A DNA stretch of 14,026 nt, from positions 1-14,026 of the forward strand of contig CALCDJ010000026.1 of the NCBI GenBank assembly GCA_937900135.1, read 5' to 3'. This document shows positions 6,818 to 13,850 of the stretch, piece by piece. Within the stretch, counting starts at the first letter, position 1, and every line of letters starts with the position of its first letter. The stretch is from an uncultured Blautia sp. Its GTDB lineage: Bacteria > Bacillota > Clostridia > Lachnospirales > Lachnospiraceae. The position numbers and the translations under genes are program-made. A model generated the notes under the pieces. That model was not told where the DNA came from. It saw nothing but the letters and a program-made list of their open reading frames with translations, and did no database searches.

Positions 6818-8377
6818 ATGAAAAATGATGCAAAACATACGATGGACAGAGCTGCAAAAATGCCTGTTCTGATGATCGTGGAAGGTTTTTTTGTGGGACT
6901 GGTAGCTGGAGGTGTAGTCCTCTTATACCGGATTCTTCTGACTCACGCAGGAAAATGGCTTCATGCCATTCTGGATTATACAAGAAATTCTCCTCTGAAA
7001 ATGGCGGGATGGTTTTTGGTACTGATTCTTCTGGCAATTCTTGTGGGAAAACTGGTAAAAATGGAGCCTATGATATCGGGAAGCGGAATCCCTCAGCTGG
7101 AGGGAGAAATGGCAGGGAAGCTGGATCCGGTATGGTGGAAGGTTCTTCCAGCCAAGTTCCTGGGGGGATTTCTGTCCCTTCTGGGAGGTCTGTCTCTTGG
7201 AAGAGAAGGCCCGTCTATTCAGCTGGGAGCCATGGCAGGAAAAGGAATCTCCAAATGCTTTCATCTGGGAAAAACAGAAGAAAAACATCTTCTCACCTGT
7301 GGCGCCAGCGCCGGTCTGGCAGCGGCTTTTAATGCGCCTCTGGCAGGAGTGCTTTTTTCTCTGGAAGAAATTCATAAGAATTTTTCTGTTTCTGTGCTGA
7401 TTTCTGTGATGACCGCATCTATTACTGCAAATGTTCTGACAAACGGTGTACTGGGGGCTCAGCCGGTTTTTCAGTTCGCAGTGGCTGGAAATCTTCCCCA
7501 GAGATATTATTGGATGCTGATCGTTTTGGGCGTGATCCTTGGATTTATGGGGGCTTTTTATAACTGGTTTACTCTGCAGATACAGTCCATATATCAGAAA
7601 GCGACATGGCTGAATACCACAGGAAAGCTGCTGATCCCCTTCCTTCTGGCGGGAGTGCTTGGTTATACGATGCCGGAAATCTTAGGTGGTGGAGACAGTC
7701 TTGTGGAAGCCTTGACAAGTGGAGAAATGGTGCTGGTATCAGCCGTTATATTCTGGATTGCGAAATTTGTTTTTTCAGCAGTTAGCTTCGGTTCCGGCGC
7801 ACCAGGAGGAATTTTCTTTCCTCTTCTTGTATTAGGGTCCCTGATCGGTGGAATTTTTGGTATGGGATGTGTACAAGTCTTTGGATTACCGGCAGAGTAT
7901 GTGAATAACTTTATTCTTTTGGCTATGGCAGGTTATTTCACAGCAATTGTACGGGCGCCTCTGACTGGAATTATTTTGATTTTTGAGATGACAGGTTCTT
8001 TAAGCCAGTTACTGTCCTTGTCCACCATTTCCATTGTGGCATATGTGGTAGCTACGCTTTTGAAATCAGAACCAATTTATGAAAGCCTTCTGGAAAGAAT
8101 TCTGAAGAAACAGGGAAAGGGAAAGACAGAACCAACGGGAAAGAAAATCCTTACTGAATACGTGATTATGCATGGTTCCTCTCTGGAAGGGCATACGATT
8201 GGCGAAATCCAATGGCCAGAACATACGCTGATTGTCGCTGTTAAGGGGCAGGGGGGAGAAGTTCTTCCAAAAGGAAATACCATGCTTCTGGCAAGTGATA
8301 CCATTGTTCTTATGACAGAGGAAGGCTGTTTCGCACAGGTCAACGAAGAAATACGAAAACTTTGTGAAGAAAAATAA
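6818..8377 (+). CDS. CLC-family H+/Cl- exchange transporter with C-terminal TrkA-C domain
   Basis: This 519-residue CLC protein carries all signature elements. GSGIP is at 88-92 (Ser in the anion path), GREGP at 128-132 with the gating Glu130, and GIFFP at 331-335 within GSGAPGGIFFPLLVLG. Glu184 in SLEEIHKNF aligns with the internal proton glutamate (E203 of E. coli ClcA), which points to a proton-coupled antiporter rather than a channel. The GREGP motif is of the chloride type, not the fluoride exporter type. Residues 445-502 form a soluble TrkA-C (RCK_C) domain (SLEGHTIGEIQWPEHTLIVA, then the DTIVLMTEE strand), a common fusion thought to bind a regulatory ligand. The ribosome site is weak (AGAAAG), so translation may depend on coupling to the upstream MATE gene 29 bases away. 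The likely role is charge/pH balance or anion homeostasis at the cytoplasmic membrane. Confidence 0.93.
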   Translation: MKNDAKHTMDRAAKMPVLMIVEGFFVGLVAGGVVLLYRILLTHAGKWLHAILDYTRNSPLKMAGWFLVLILLAILVGKLVKMEPMISGSGIPQLEGEMAGKLDPVWWKVLPAKFLGGFLSLLGGLSLGREGPSIQLGAMAGKGISKCFHLGKTEEKHLLTCGASAGLAAAFNAPLAGVLFSLEEIHKNFSVSVLISVMTASITANVLTNGVLGAQPVFQFAVAGNLPQRYYWMLIVLGVILGFMGAFYNWFTLQIQSIYQKATWLNTTGKLLIPFLLAGVLGYTMPEILGGGDSLVEALTSGEMVLVSAVIFWIAKFVFSAVSFGSGAPGGIFFPLLVLGSLIGGIFGMGCVQVFGLPAEYVNNFILLAMAGYFTAIVRAPLTGIILIFEMTGSLSQLLSLSTISIVAYVVATLLKSEPIYESLLERILKKQGKGKTEPTGKKILTEYVIMHGSSLEGHTIGEIQWPEHTLIVAVKGQGGEVLPKGNTMLLASDTIVLMTEEGCFAQVNEEIRKLCEEK

Positions 8378-8399
8378 ATAAGCGGAGAAAGGGTAATCT

Positions 8400-8470
8400 A
8401 TGCTCTAAGTGATTTCTTAATTATGATTTTGTCATGGTTAATGAAGCGATCACTTAGAGCATTTTTATTT
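8400..8470 (+). terminator. Long two-part hairpin terminator after the CLC gene
   Basis: A perfect 14-bp outer stem (8400-8413 with 8449-8462) encloses a second 10-bp stem (8417-8426 with 8432-8441, two G-T pairs, 5-base loop), with TTC/GAA pairing between them. ATTTTTATTT follows. Function as terminator of the MATE-CLC operon is well supported; the 63-base length is unusually large for that role. Confidence 0.8.
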
Positions 8471-8631
8471 CAGAAGAGTTTCCTTTCTCTTTTTTTATTT
8501 TTTTGCAGGAAGAAACAAATACTTATATAAAAGATCGCAAGCAACTTATGAAATAAGAAAAAAAGTTACAAAAAATCTCAGAAAAAAACAGAAAGAAAAA
8601 GATATTTTAATGATTAAAAAGAATGATATCA

Positions 8632-8660
8632 TTGAAATTATATGACGTTATGATTATAAT
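8632..8660 (+). promoter_or_regulatory. Promoter of the secreted-protein gene, with palindrome at -35
   Basis: TTGAAA (8632-8637), 17 bases, TATAAT (8655-8660). A perfect 12-bp palindrome AATGATATCATT (8622-8633) overlaps the -35 and could be an operator. The 8471-8621 stretch holds no gene; it is A/T-rich with A-tracts at about 8558-8600 that could act as an UP element. The leader (about 8667-8783) contains a 6-bp hairpin (8751-8756 with 8761-8766) directly before the ribosome site. Confidence 0.7.
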
Positions 8661-8783
8661 TAAATAATAATAAAAAATAAGGAAAAATAGTATAGAGGAG
8701 AGGAAGTGAAAAGACGCTGATAATCTCTGAAATAAGAGCGAGATAAACATTGGATTTTGTAATCCATAAAGGAGGAAAAGAAG

Positions 8784-10714
8784 ATGAAGAAAAAAGTATA
8801 GCATGGCTGCTGACAGCAGCATTGTGCGCCACATCCTTTGCCCCGGTGTATGGAGCAGAGTTTACCTGTGCGCCGGAAGAGGAAACAGCAGAATTGTTTC
8901 AGTCTGGAGAGGCGGCAGAACCCGAAGAAAACGTGGAAGAAGTAAAGGAAGAGGCAGAACTTTCCGAAAACCGGGATAAAAGAGAATATCTTGAAGTGGT
9001 ATCGGAACCCAAGTGCACACACTTTATACACAAGCTCCAGGTACAAACATTAGAAGATATTTATCTGGATGGGATGGTCTTAAATTATTACGATAACAAT
9101 GGAACGCTTATAGACACAGTGACATTCGTAGGCGAACAGACTTCGGGAGAGGAAGAAAATTTATACAGTTGTGGAATTTACAAAGGGGATAAATACATTG
9201 ATTATGAAGAAGAGCTTTCCCCAGGAGAATATGAAGTAAGAATTAAACTATTGGATGATTATATTGATGCGGAGACTTCTGTTAAAATCTATGTGGACAG
9301 TCCGGAAACTTCCGTTCCGGAAATACAGAAAACAGGTGATGCAACCTTTGAATCAGATCAGCCTGTGAATGAAATATATCAAGGGTCTTATGTGCAATTT
9401 ACCCCAGAAGTAAGTGGATACTATTATGCAGAAGCAGAGTGCAATCAGGAGGAAGATTGGGGTTTCCTTAAGTACAGAACCATGGATGAGGATTACGGAA
9501 TGATTGATGATAAGATTTTCCTGGAACAGGGAACTACTTATTATTTTTCATATATGACAAACTCATATACTCCAGGAATGACAATCCATTTTTCGTTAAA
9601 GAGCGAAGTGTATATTGCGGCAATGGAATGGGTAGAAAAGCCTGTAAGACCGCTGTATAGCGGAGTGAATGTAGAGGAGTCCCATGGAGCAAATGAATAT
9701 GCAGGTGTTTTTTCAGATGGAAAAATAAAAATCATCTATTCTGACGGAACAGAAGAAATCGTTCCTGCAAACGGATTCACAAAAAATGAAGAGAAAATTG
9801 ATAATTTCATTGAATATACCGGAAGTGGTAAGATTGAGCCAGGAATCTATAAAGCTGTTTTTAAAGTGGATGTTTATGATGGAGAGTCTCCTGAATTAAC
9901 TGCAGACGTTGAAATTAAGTCTCCGGATGAACTTCCGACCATTGAGAATGAAGGAAGTAAAACCGTTCCATTTGAAGGAGTACCAATGTTTTCATCTCTT
10001 GTCCGATTTAAAACAGGTGCAGGAACTGAGTACAAAATGCATACGGATATTCCGGAAGATCGTGTTTCAGTTCATGTAAAATTCGACCCTTATGGAGCTG
10101 CCATTGTTTATAAGGACGATATTATTACTTTAAAACCAAATACCGTATATTATTTGAGTTTTGATGGAAACATTGAGGGGGCTTACGAAAATATCACCTA
10201 TACGGTGACACCTGCAAAGGTATCCATTTCTCAGTGTGAATTTGAAGTGCCAAAGACAGCAACCTATACTGGAAAGGCGATTCGTCCAAAGGTAAAGGTA
10301 ATACGTAATTTTGAAAATCAGTTAAAGGTAAACAGAGATTACACGGTAACCTACAGCAGCAATAAGAATATTGGAACTGGAAAAATTAAGATTACCGGAA
10401 AGGGAAGCTACACTGGAAGCAAAACGATTTCCTTTACCATTACGCCTGGAAAGACAAAAATAAAAACAGCCAAGCGCAGCTCCAAAGGGCAGGTAAGTCT
10501 TACCTGGTCTAAGGCAGCAGGCGCGTCTGGATATCTTGTGGCACGTTCCACAAACGGTAAAAAATGGACCAAGGCAGCTACAGTAAAATCCACCAGCTTT
10601 ACGGATAAAAAAGCCAAAAAAGGAACGGCATATCAGTATAAGGTTCGTGCCTACAAAAAGGTGGGAAAGAAAACGATTTACGGCCCATATTCTTCTGTAA
10701 AAAAAGTCAAATAA
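8784..10714 (+). CDS. Secreted cell-surface protein (YDG-like + Fn3-like domains), signal peptide frameshifted
   Basis: AAAGGAGG at 8768-8775 points to ATG 8784, yet that frame reads MKKKV and stops at 8799. One more A (or a -1 shift) in the A6 run at 8790-8795 gives MKKKSIAWLLTAALCATSF, a textbook Sec signal peptide with cleavage after PVYGA, continuing into about 640 open residues. Without a shift the long frame can only start at TTG 8750, which has no ribosome site. The mature protein begins with an acidic segment, then beta-rich modules (for example SDGKIKIIYSDGTEEIVPAN). About residues 480-556 form a YDG-like repeat (TYTGKAIRPKVKV, KNIGTGKIKITGKGSYTG), and residues 557-643 a Fn3-like domain (VSLTWSKAAGASGYLVARS, YQYKVRAYKKVGKKTIYGPY). 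There is no LPXTG motif or C-terminal anchor. It probably acts outside the cell or loosely on the wall; its ligand is unknown. Status (silenced, phase-variable or base-call error) is open. Confidence 0.75.
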
Positions 10715-10743
10715 GTCAGGAATCCCCAATTCCTTAATTGTTC

Positions 10744-10771
10744 CAGGGAGGCTGTATCAACAGCCTCCCTG
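10744..10771 (+). terminator. GC-rich hairpin after the secreted-protein gene
   Basis: A perfect 12-bp stem (CAGGGAGGCTGT at 10744-10755 with 10760-10771) has a 4-base loop and lies 29 bases after the stop. It is followed by GAAATATAAC, not a T-run, so it is either a weak terminator or an RNA-stabilising 3' hairpin through which transcription may reach the next ORF. Confidence 0.55.
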
Positions 10772-10808
10772 AAATATAACAGGAAGATTTATAAAAAAGG
10801 AGATCATC

Positions 10809-10910
10809 ATGAAAGGGAAACACAAATCAAGGAATTTACGTAGAATGCTCCTGGTGCTTGCTTTTACGTTAATGCTTCCTGTCAGTGTTTTGGCTACACC
10901 ACAAAAATAG
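10809..10910 (+). CDS. 33-residue ORF consisting of a signal peptide (probable gene remnant)
   Basis: ATG 10809 has AAAAGGAG at 10795-10802 with a 6-base spacer. The product has a basic N-region (MKGKHKSRNLRRM), a hydrophobic core (LLVLAFTLMLPVSVL) and an ATPQK end with TAG. It is a convincing export signal with essentially no mature protein. No continuation of more than about 15 codons is found in another frame, so this is most likely the 5' stump of a secreted-protein gene whose body was deleted or replaced by the downstream Rpn segment. A genuine small secreted or membrane peptide is the alternative. It may be co-transcribed with the preceding secreted-protein gene, from which it is separated only by a hairpin lacking a T-run. 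Confidence 0.55.
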   Translation: MKGKHKSRNLRRMLLVLAFTLMLPVSVLATPQK

Positions 10911-10984
10911 ATTTACAGGATATACTATACATTGCAGTATAGGAAGAATCCAGATGAGAAAACAAAAATGCGTTTATAAAAAAC

Positions 10985-11013
10985 TTGTACCTGTGGTGGA
11001 AGGCACTTATAAT
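10985..11013 (+). promoter_or_regulatory. Possible promoter of the intact Rpn gene
   Basis: TATAAT at 11008-11013 lies 17 bases after TTGTAC (10985-10990; only TTG matches consensus). It would give a leader of about 228 bases before the start at 11248. The 10911-11247 interval otherwise holds no recognisable gene. It is open in the Rpn frame back to 10885, but the strong ribosome site at 11232-11240 and the lack of recognisable upstream protein sequence argue that it is untranslated. Confidence 0.4.
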
Positions 11014-11247
11014 AGAAGACAGAAGAAGCCGCGTGGGGAAATTTCCATAGGGAAAAAGGAGCAGATAGAAAGGAGTTGTGAGCGCCCAAAGAACTGTTTT
11101 TTTACAGAAGAAAAAACTTTCAGCAGGGAGCTGGAAGAGAAAATACATACGACTGCCTGTGGAAAGACCATGGGCAGACAGGTTCTGATAAACACATTTC
11201 CAAAGTACATGAGACAACTATACAAAAGCAAGGAAAGGAGCTGCCTC

Positions 11248-12141
11248 ATGGCAAACCATACAATCTATGACGACGTCTTTCGGACAATGCTGGAGAAGAT
11301 GCCTCAGTTAGCTGTGCCCCTCATCAATGAAGTCTTTGGCACAGATTATCCGTCGGACGTAGAAATCATACAAAAGAGAAATGAGTATCAGACAAAAAAC
11401 GGGGAGATTATCACGGACTCCCATTTAAAGATCAAAAATAAGGGGTATCATATTGAATGCCAGAGTACCTGGGATTCCACTATGGAGATCCGGATGGTAG
11501 AGTACGATTTTGCCATCGGATTAGGAAATATACGCAAAGAGCATGGCATTTATCGGCTCTATTTTCCATCCTCCTGTGTACTGTATCTCCGGGGAAAGTC
11601 TGACAAAGACCATCTGGTTGTGGAGCTGGTGATGCCGGACGGACGCAGGATTGAATACCGGGTACCGGTGGTGTATGTGGAGGAATATCCCAGGGAAGAG
11701 ATCTTTCAAAAGTATCTGTTTTTTCTTCTGCCGTACTATAGTATGCGGTATGAGAGAAAACGGAAGGAGCTAGGGAAAGATCCGGAGAAACTCCGGGATT
11801 TCCTGGAGGAATACAGAGAGATCGAAAGGTATCTGGAAAAGGAATTCTTGGAAAAAGATCAGGAAATCATGTTCCGGGATATCGTGGAGCTGATCAGCCG
11901 GATCGGAAACCACATCCTTCGGGATGAAGAACAAGTAAAAGAGAGGTTTGGTGAGGTTATGGGAGGAAAAGTGCTGGAGTTAGAATCAGATAAGCTGATC
12001 AAGCAGGGCATCGAACAAGGTATGGAACGCGAGCGCAAAAATACAGAAAAAGCACTTCAAAAGGTGAAAGAGGCTGAGGAAGAAATCCGCCGGTTAAAAC
12101 AACTTCTTCAGGAGAAAGGAGCAGGACACACGGAGCAGTAA
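11248..12141 (+). CDS. Rpn-family PD-(D/E)XK nuclease / transposase-like protein
   Basis: This 297-residue protein has the usual family length. The N-terminal helix contains IYDDVFRTMLEKMPQLAVPL. A nuclease-like core follows, with Asp57 in IITDSHLKI and Glu70/Gln72 in YHIECQST, fitting D-x(12)-E-x-Q of the Rpn branch of PD-(D/E)XK enzymes. The middle carries RIEYRVPVVYVEEYPREEIF and FFLLPYYSMRYERK. The C-terminal region (about 225-290) is strongly helical and charged, ending in a coiled coil (EAEEEIRRLKQLLQEK). Start choice: ATG 11248 follows GGAAAGGAG by 7 bases. Members cut DNA and promote RecA-independent recombination in E. coli (RpnA); whether this one does is inferred. It is only distantly similar to the broken Rpn gene at 151-829, so the two are not recent copies. 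No terminal repeats or partner gene were found. Confidence 0.85.
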   Translation: MANHTIYDDVFRTMLEKMPQLAVPLINEVFGTDYPSDVEIIQKRNEYQTKNGEIITDSHLKIKNKGYHIECQSTWDSTMEIRMVEYDFAIGLGNIRKEHGIYRLYFPSSCVLYLRGKSDKDHLVVELVMPDGRRIEYRVPVVYVEEYPREEIFQKYLFFLLPYYSMRYERKRKELGKDPEKLRDFLEEYREIERYLEKEFLEKDQEIMFRDIVELISRIGNHILRDEEQVKERFGEVMGGKVLELESDKLIKQGIEQGMERERKNTEKALQKVKEAEEEIRRLKQLLQEKGAGHTEQ

Positions 12142-12153
12142 AGCTTTGTAACG

Positions 12154-12181
12154 ACAGAGGGTAGGAACTTGCCCTCTGTTT
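12154..12181 (+). terminator. Probable terminator of the Rpn gene
   Basis: ACAGAGGG at 12154-12161 pairs perfectly with CCCTCTGT at 12172-12179 around a 10-base loop, followed only by TTTCTG. It is well placed, 13 bases after the stop, but the T-run is short. Confidence 0.6.
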
Positions 12182-12425
12182 CTGCGTAAACGACACTACC
12201 ACCATCACTTATAACAGATACTATATTACCACGGTTACCGCCATCTTGACCATGCAACATTTGCAAGGTTTATCTATGGAAAAGTGGAAAGAAGTGCTGT
12301 TTTGGGCAATAAAAAAATACCATAGAATCCATTGTAATAGACTCATATAGTATTTCTTTGATTACTCCTATGATTACCCTCGAAGTTGAAAAGATGCAAA
12401 AGCCTTTATTTTCAAGGGTTTCGAG
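12182..12425. other. Unexplained interval next to tRNA-Trp; possible integration scar
   Basis: There is no recognisable gene. One plus-strand frame is open from 12165 to the TAG at 12348-12350 (it includes MEKWKEVLFWAIKKYHRIH) but has no ribosome site and no family I recognise; a glycine-rich minus-strand frame is also open over part of it. Directly beyond the tRNA-Trp 3' end there is an imperfect hairpin (12401-12420) and a repeated GATTAC at 12360-12377. The 3' end of a tRNA gene is a common integrase target, so this may be the residue of a lost element, but no integrase or duplicated tRNA end is visible. Confidence 0.3.
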
Positions 12426-12496
12426 CAGGGGATGAGAGAATCGAACTCCCACCAAAGGTTTTGGAGACCCCTATCATACCATTTGACCAATCCCCT
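12426..12496 (-). tRNA. tRNA-Trp (anticodon CCA)
   Basis: Acceptor arms AGGGGAT (12490-12496) and ATCCCCT (12427-12433) pair fully, with discriminator G at 12426. The anticodon loop reads CTCCAAA (anticodon CCA, codon UGG). The D-arm (GTCA/TGAT) and T-arm (GGGAG-TTCGATT-CTCTC) are present. The anticodon stem has two G-T pairs at its outer end, so it is slightly weak but acceptable. No CCA end is encoded. Confidence 0.88.
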
Positions 12497-12513
12497 ATGT
12501 GATTACTGTTGTA

Positions 12514-12542
12514 ATTATACATACAAAAGAAACATTTGTCAA
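12514..12542 (-). promoter_or_regulatory. Consensus promoter of tRNA-Trp
   Basis: Read on the minus strand, TTGACA (12537-12542), 17 bases, TATAAT (12514-12519), with the tRNA beginning 18 bases after the -10. It is a full consensus placed between the two tRNA genes, so tRNA-Trp need not depend on the tRNA-Ser transcript. Confidence 0.85.
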
Positions 12543-12551
12543 GTACAAAAG

Positions 12552-12639
12552 CGGAGATGGAGGGATTTGAACCCTCGCGCCGGTTGCCCGGCCTACCGCA
12601 TTTCGAGTGCGGACCCTTCAGCCACTTGGGTACATCTCC
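12552..12639 (-). tRNA. tRNA-Ser (anticodon CGA)
   Basis: An 88-base class II tRNA. Acceptor GGAGATG (12633-12639) pairs with CATCTCC (12553-12559), with discriminator G at 12552. The anticodon arm is CCGCA-CTCGAAA-TGCGG (anticodon CGA, codon UCG). A long variable arm (GCCGGGCAACCGGC region) and a T-arm with GGTTCAAATCC are present. No CCA end is encoded. It lies 55 bases upstream of tRNA-Trp on the same strand. Confidence 0.93.
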
Positions 12640-12673
12640 AAAAAAAGCAGTCAGGTAAACCTGATAATTCTTT

Positions 12674-12702
12674 ATTATATAGGGAATTGAAAAAAAGGTC
12701 AA
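12674..12702 (-). promoter_or_regulatory. Promoter of tRNA-Ser
   Basis: On the minus strand, TTGACC (12697-12702), 17 bases, TATAAT (12674-12679), with transcription predicted near 12667, about 28 bases before the tRNA. It is divergent from the cysE promoter at 12762. Confidence 0.8.
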
Positions 12703-12761
12703 TGGAACATGAGAAAAAAGATGAGATTTCCCCGTAAATTTTACGCATAGAGGATGAGGGA

Positions 12762-12790
12762 TTGACAAAAGTTCCACACTGTAATAAGAT
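12762..12790 (+). promoter_or_regulatory. Upstream promoter of cysE
   Basis: TTGACA (12762-12767), exactly 17 bases, TAAGAT (12785-12790). Transcription should start near 12797 and meets an intrinsic terminator about 40 bases later, before the cysE start. Confidence 0.8.
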
Positions 12791-12807
12791 AAAGCGATAA
12801 TCCTGTG

Positions 12808-12845
12808 GCTGCCTTTGGTACGTGAAGGAAAGTGGCAGCTTTTTT
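12808..12845 (+). terminator. Leader terminator / possible attenuator ahead of cysE
   Basis: GCTGCC (12808-12813) pairs with GGCAGC (12834-12839), with TTT/AAA pairing inside, and is followed by six T at 12840-12845. It lies between the 12762 promoter and the cysE start at 12884, so full-length cysE message from that promoter requires read-through. The leader of about 50 bases is far too short for a T-box. Confidence 0.65.
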
Positions 12846-12861
12846 ACAGACAGCATATAAT
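12832..12861 (+). promoter_or_regulatory. Possible second cysE promoter
   Basis: A perfect TATAAT at 12856-12861 has a 4/6-match -35 (GTGGCA, 12832-12837) at 18 bases, formed by the right arm of the leader hairpin. It would start transcription near 12868, bypassing the terminator but leaving only about 16 bases before the cysE ATG. Confidence 0.35.
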
Positions 12862-12883
12862 AGAGAAGAAATGGGGAATAGCT

Positions 12884-13819
12884 ATGCAGAATAAAAAAGA
12901 AGCGATTATCAATGCTGTGGAGCAGTTGACAGAGAATTATCGAAGAGAAGAGCTGTTTATGCCAAAGAATGGAAGAAATCTTCCCAGCCGATCTGTGGTG
13001 ATCGATGTAGTCCGGGAACTCAGGACCATTGTATTTCCAGGATATTTCGCTGTGGATTCCGGGGCAAAAATGTTTCCGGAGCATTATGTAGGCTTTCGTC
13101 TCAATGCTCTGTATGACAAATTAAAAGAACAGATTGAGGTGGCTCTCCTTTATCAGAGTAAGGAAGAGGATGAGAAGGAACACCTGGCAGCACAGGCAGA
13201 AGAAATCTGCGCCGGATTTTTCAGCAGACTTCCGGAAATTCAGAATATGCTTCTGAAGGATGTCCAGGCAGGCTTTGACGGGGACCCTGCAGCCAAGAGT
13301 AAGGAAGAGATTATTTCCTCCTATCCGGGGCTGTTTGCCATCTATGTATATCGACTGGCACATGTACTGTATTTGGAGAAGGTTCCTTTTATCCCGAGAA
13401 TCATGACCGAGTACGTTCATGGAAGAACTGGAATTGACATCAATCCAGGAGCAACCATTGGAGAATACTTTTTTATTGACCATGGAACCGGTGTGGTAAT
13501 CGGTGAGACTACAGAAATCGGCAACAACGTTAAGCTGTATCAGGGCGTGACTCTAGGTGCGCTGTCTACCCGGCAGGGACAGCAGCTTGCCAATGTGAAA
13601 CGTCATCCCACCATTGGAGATAATGTGACCATCTATTCCAATTCTACAGTATTAGGCGGAGAAACGGTGATTGGAGAAAATACCATTATAGGAGGTAATA
13701 CTTTTATTACAGAGTCGATTCCGGCAAATACAAAGGTCAGCGCCAAAAGTCCGGAGCTGGTAATTAAGAAGCCTCGTTCCCAGACATCGGCATCCAATGT
13801 ATGGGATTGGGAGAGCTGA
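12884..13819 (+). CDS. cysE: Serine O-acetyltransferase (EpsC/CysE type)
   Basis: The 311-residue enzyme makes O-acetylserine from serine and acetyl-CoA, the first step of cysteine synthesis, in the cytoplasm. An N-terminal helical domain covers about residues 1-170, and a left-handed beta-helix of hexapeptide repeats about 178-280 (IDINPGATIGEYFFIDHGTG, IGENTIIGGNTFI). Catalytic residues fit CysE: Asp185 and the Asp199-His200 pair in FIDHGTGVVIGE, and His241 in KRHPTIGD. The roughly 310-residue length is that of the longer EpsC form. Start choice: the frame is open from 12815, but that part overlaps the leader terminator; ATG 12884 has a weak GGGGA 6-8 bases upstream and gives the usual MQNKKEAI-type start. 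A cysteine synthase is not adjacent. The tail ends in WDWES. No clear terminator follows, only an A-rich tract. Confidence 0.94.
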   Translation: MQNKKEAIINAVEQLTENYRREELFMPKNGRNLPSRSVVIDVVRELRTIVFPGYFAVDSGAKMFPEHYVGFRLNALYDKLKEQIEVALLYQSKEEDEKEHLAAQAEEICAGFFSRLPEIQNMLLKDVQAGFDGDPAAKSKEEIISSYPGLFAIYVYRLAHVLYLEKVPFIPRIMTEYVHGRTGIDINPGATIGEYFFIDHGTGVVIGETTEIGNNVKLYQGVTLGALSTRQGQQLANVKRHPTIGDNVTIYSNSTVLGGETVIGENTIIGGNTFITESIPANTKVSAKSPELVIKKPRSQTSASNVWDWES

Positions 13820-13850
13820 AAAATAAGTTTCTTTGCTTTTCAAATTAACG

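Noticed and set aside
8787..8801. Programmed -1 ribosomal frameshift of the dnaX kind (A-AAA-AAG)
   Set aside because: The A6-G run is in the wrong phase: codons are AAA AAA G, not A AAA AAG, and slipping the P-site tRNA back would face GAA. A single-tRNA slip is possible, but I do not claim a programmed site.
8660..9046. Overlapping minus-strand frames rich in Phe and Leu upstream of the secreted-protein gene
   Set aside because: They are antisense to an A-rich promoter region and the acidic start of the secreted protein, and have no supporting start signals.
10885..11247. N-terminal extension of the Rpn protein by about 121 residues
   Set aside because: The strong GGAAAGGAG site at 11232-11240 fits ATG 11248, the product from there has the normal family length and start, and the extension has no recognisable domain and includes a probable promoter.
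12797..12883. T-box riboswitch upstream of cysE
   Set aside because: The leader before the terminator is about 50 bases; a T-box needs well over 150 and its conserved AGGGUGGAACCGCG-like box is absent.
12270..13084. Several 60-160 residue frames on both strands across the tRNA region
   Set aside because: They run through tRNA-Trp, tRNA-Ser, promoters and the cysE start, and their sequences are translations of tRNA arms or antisense cysE.
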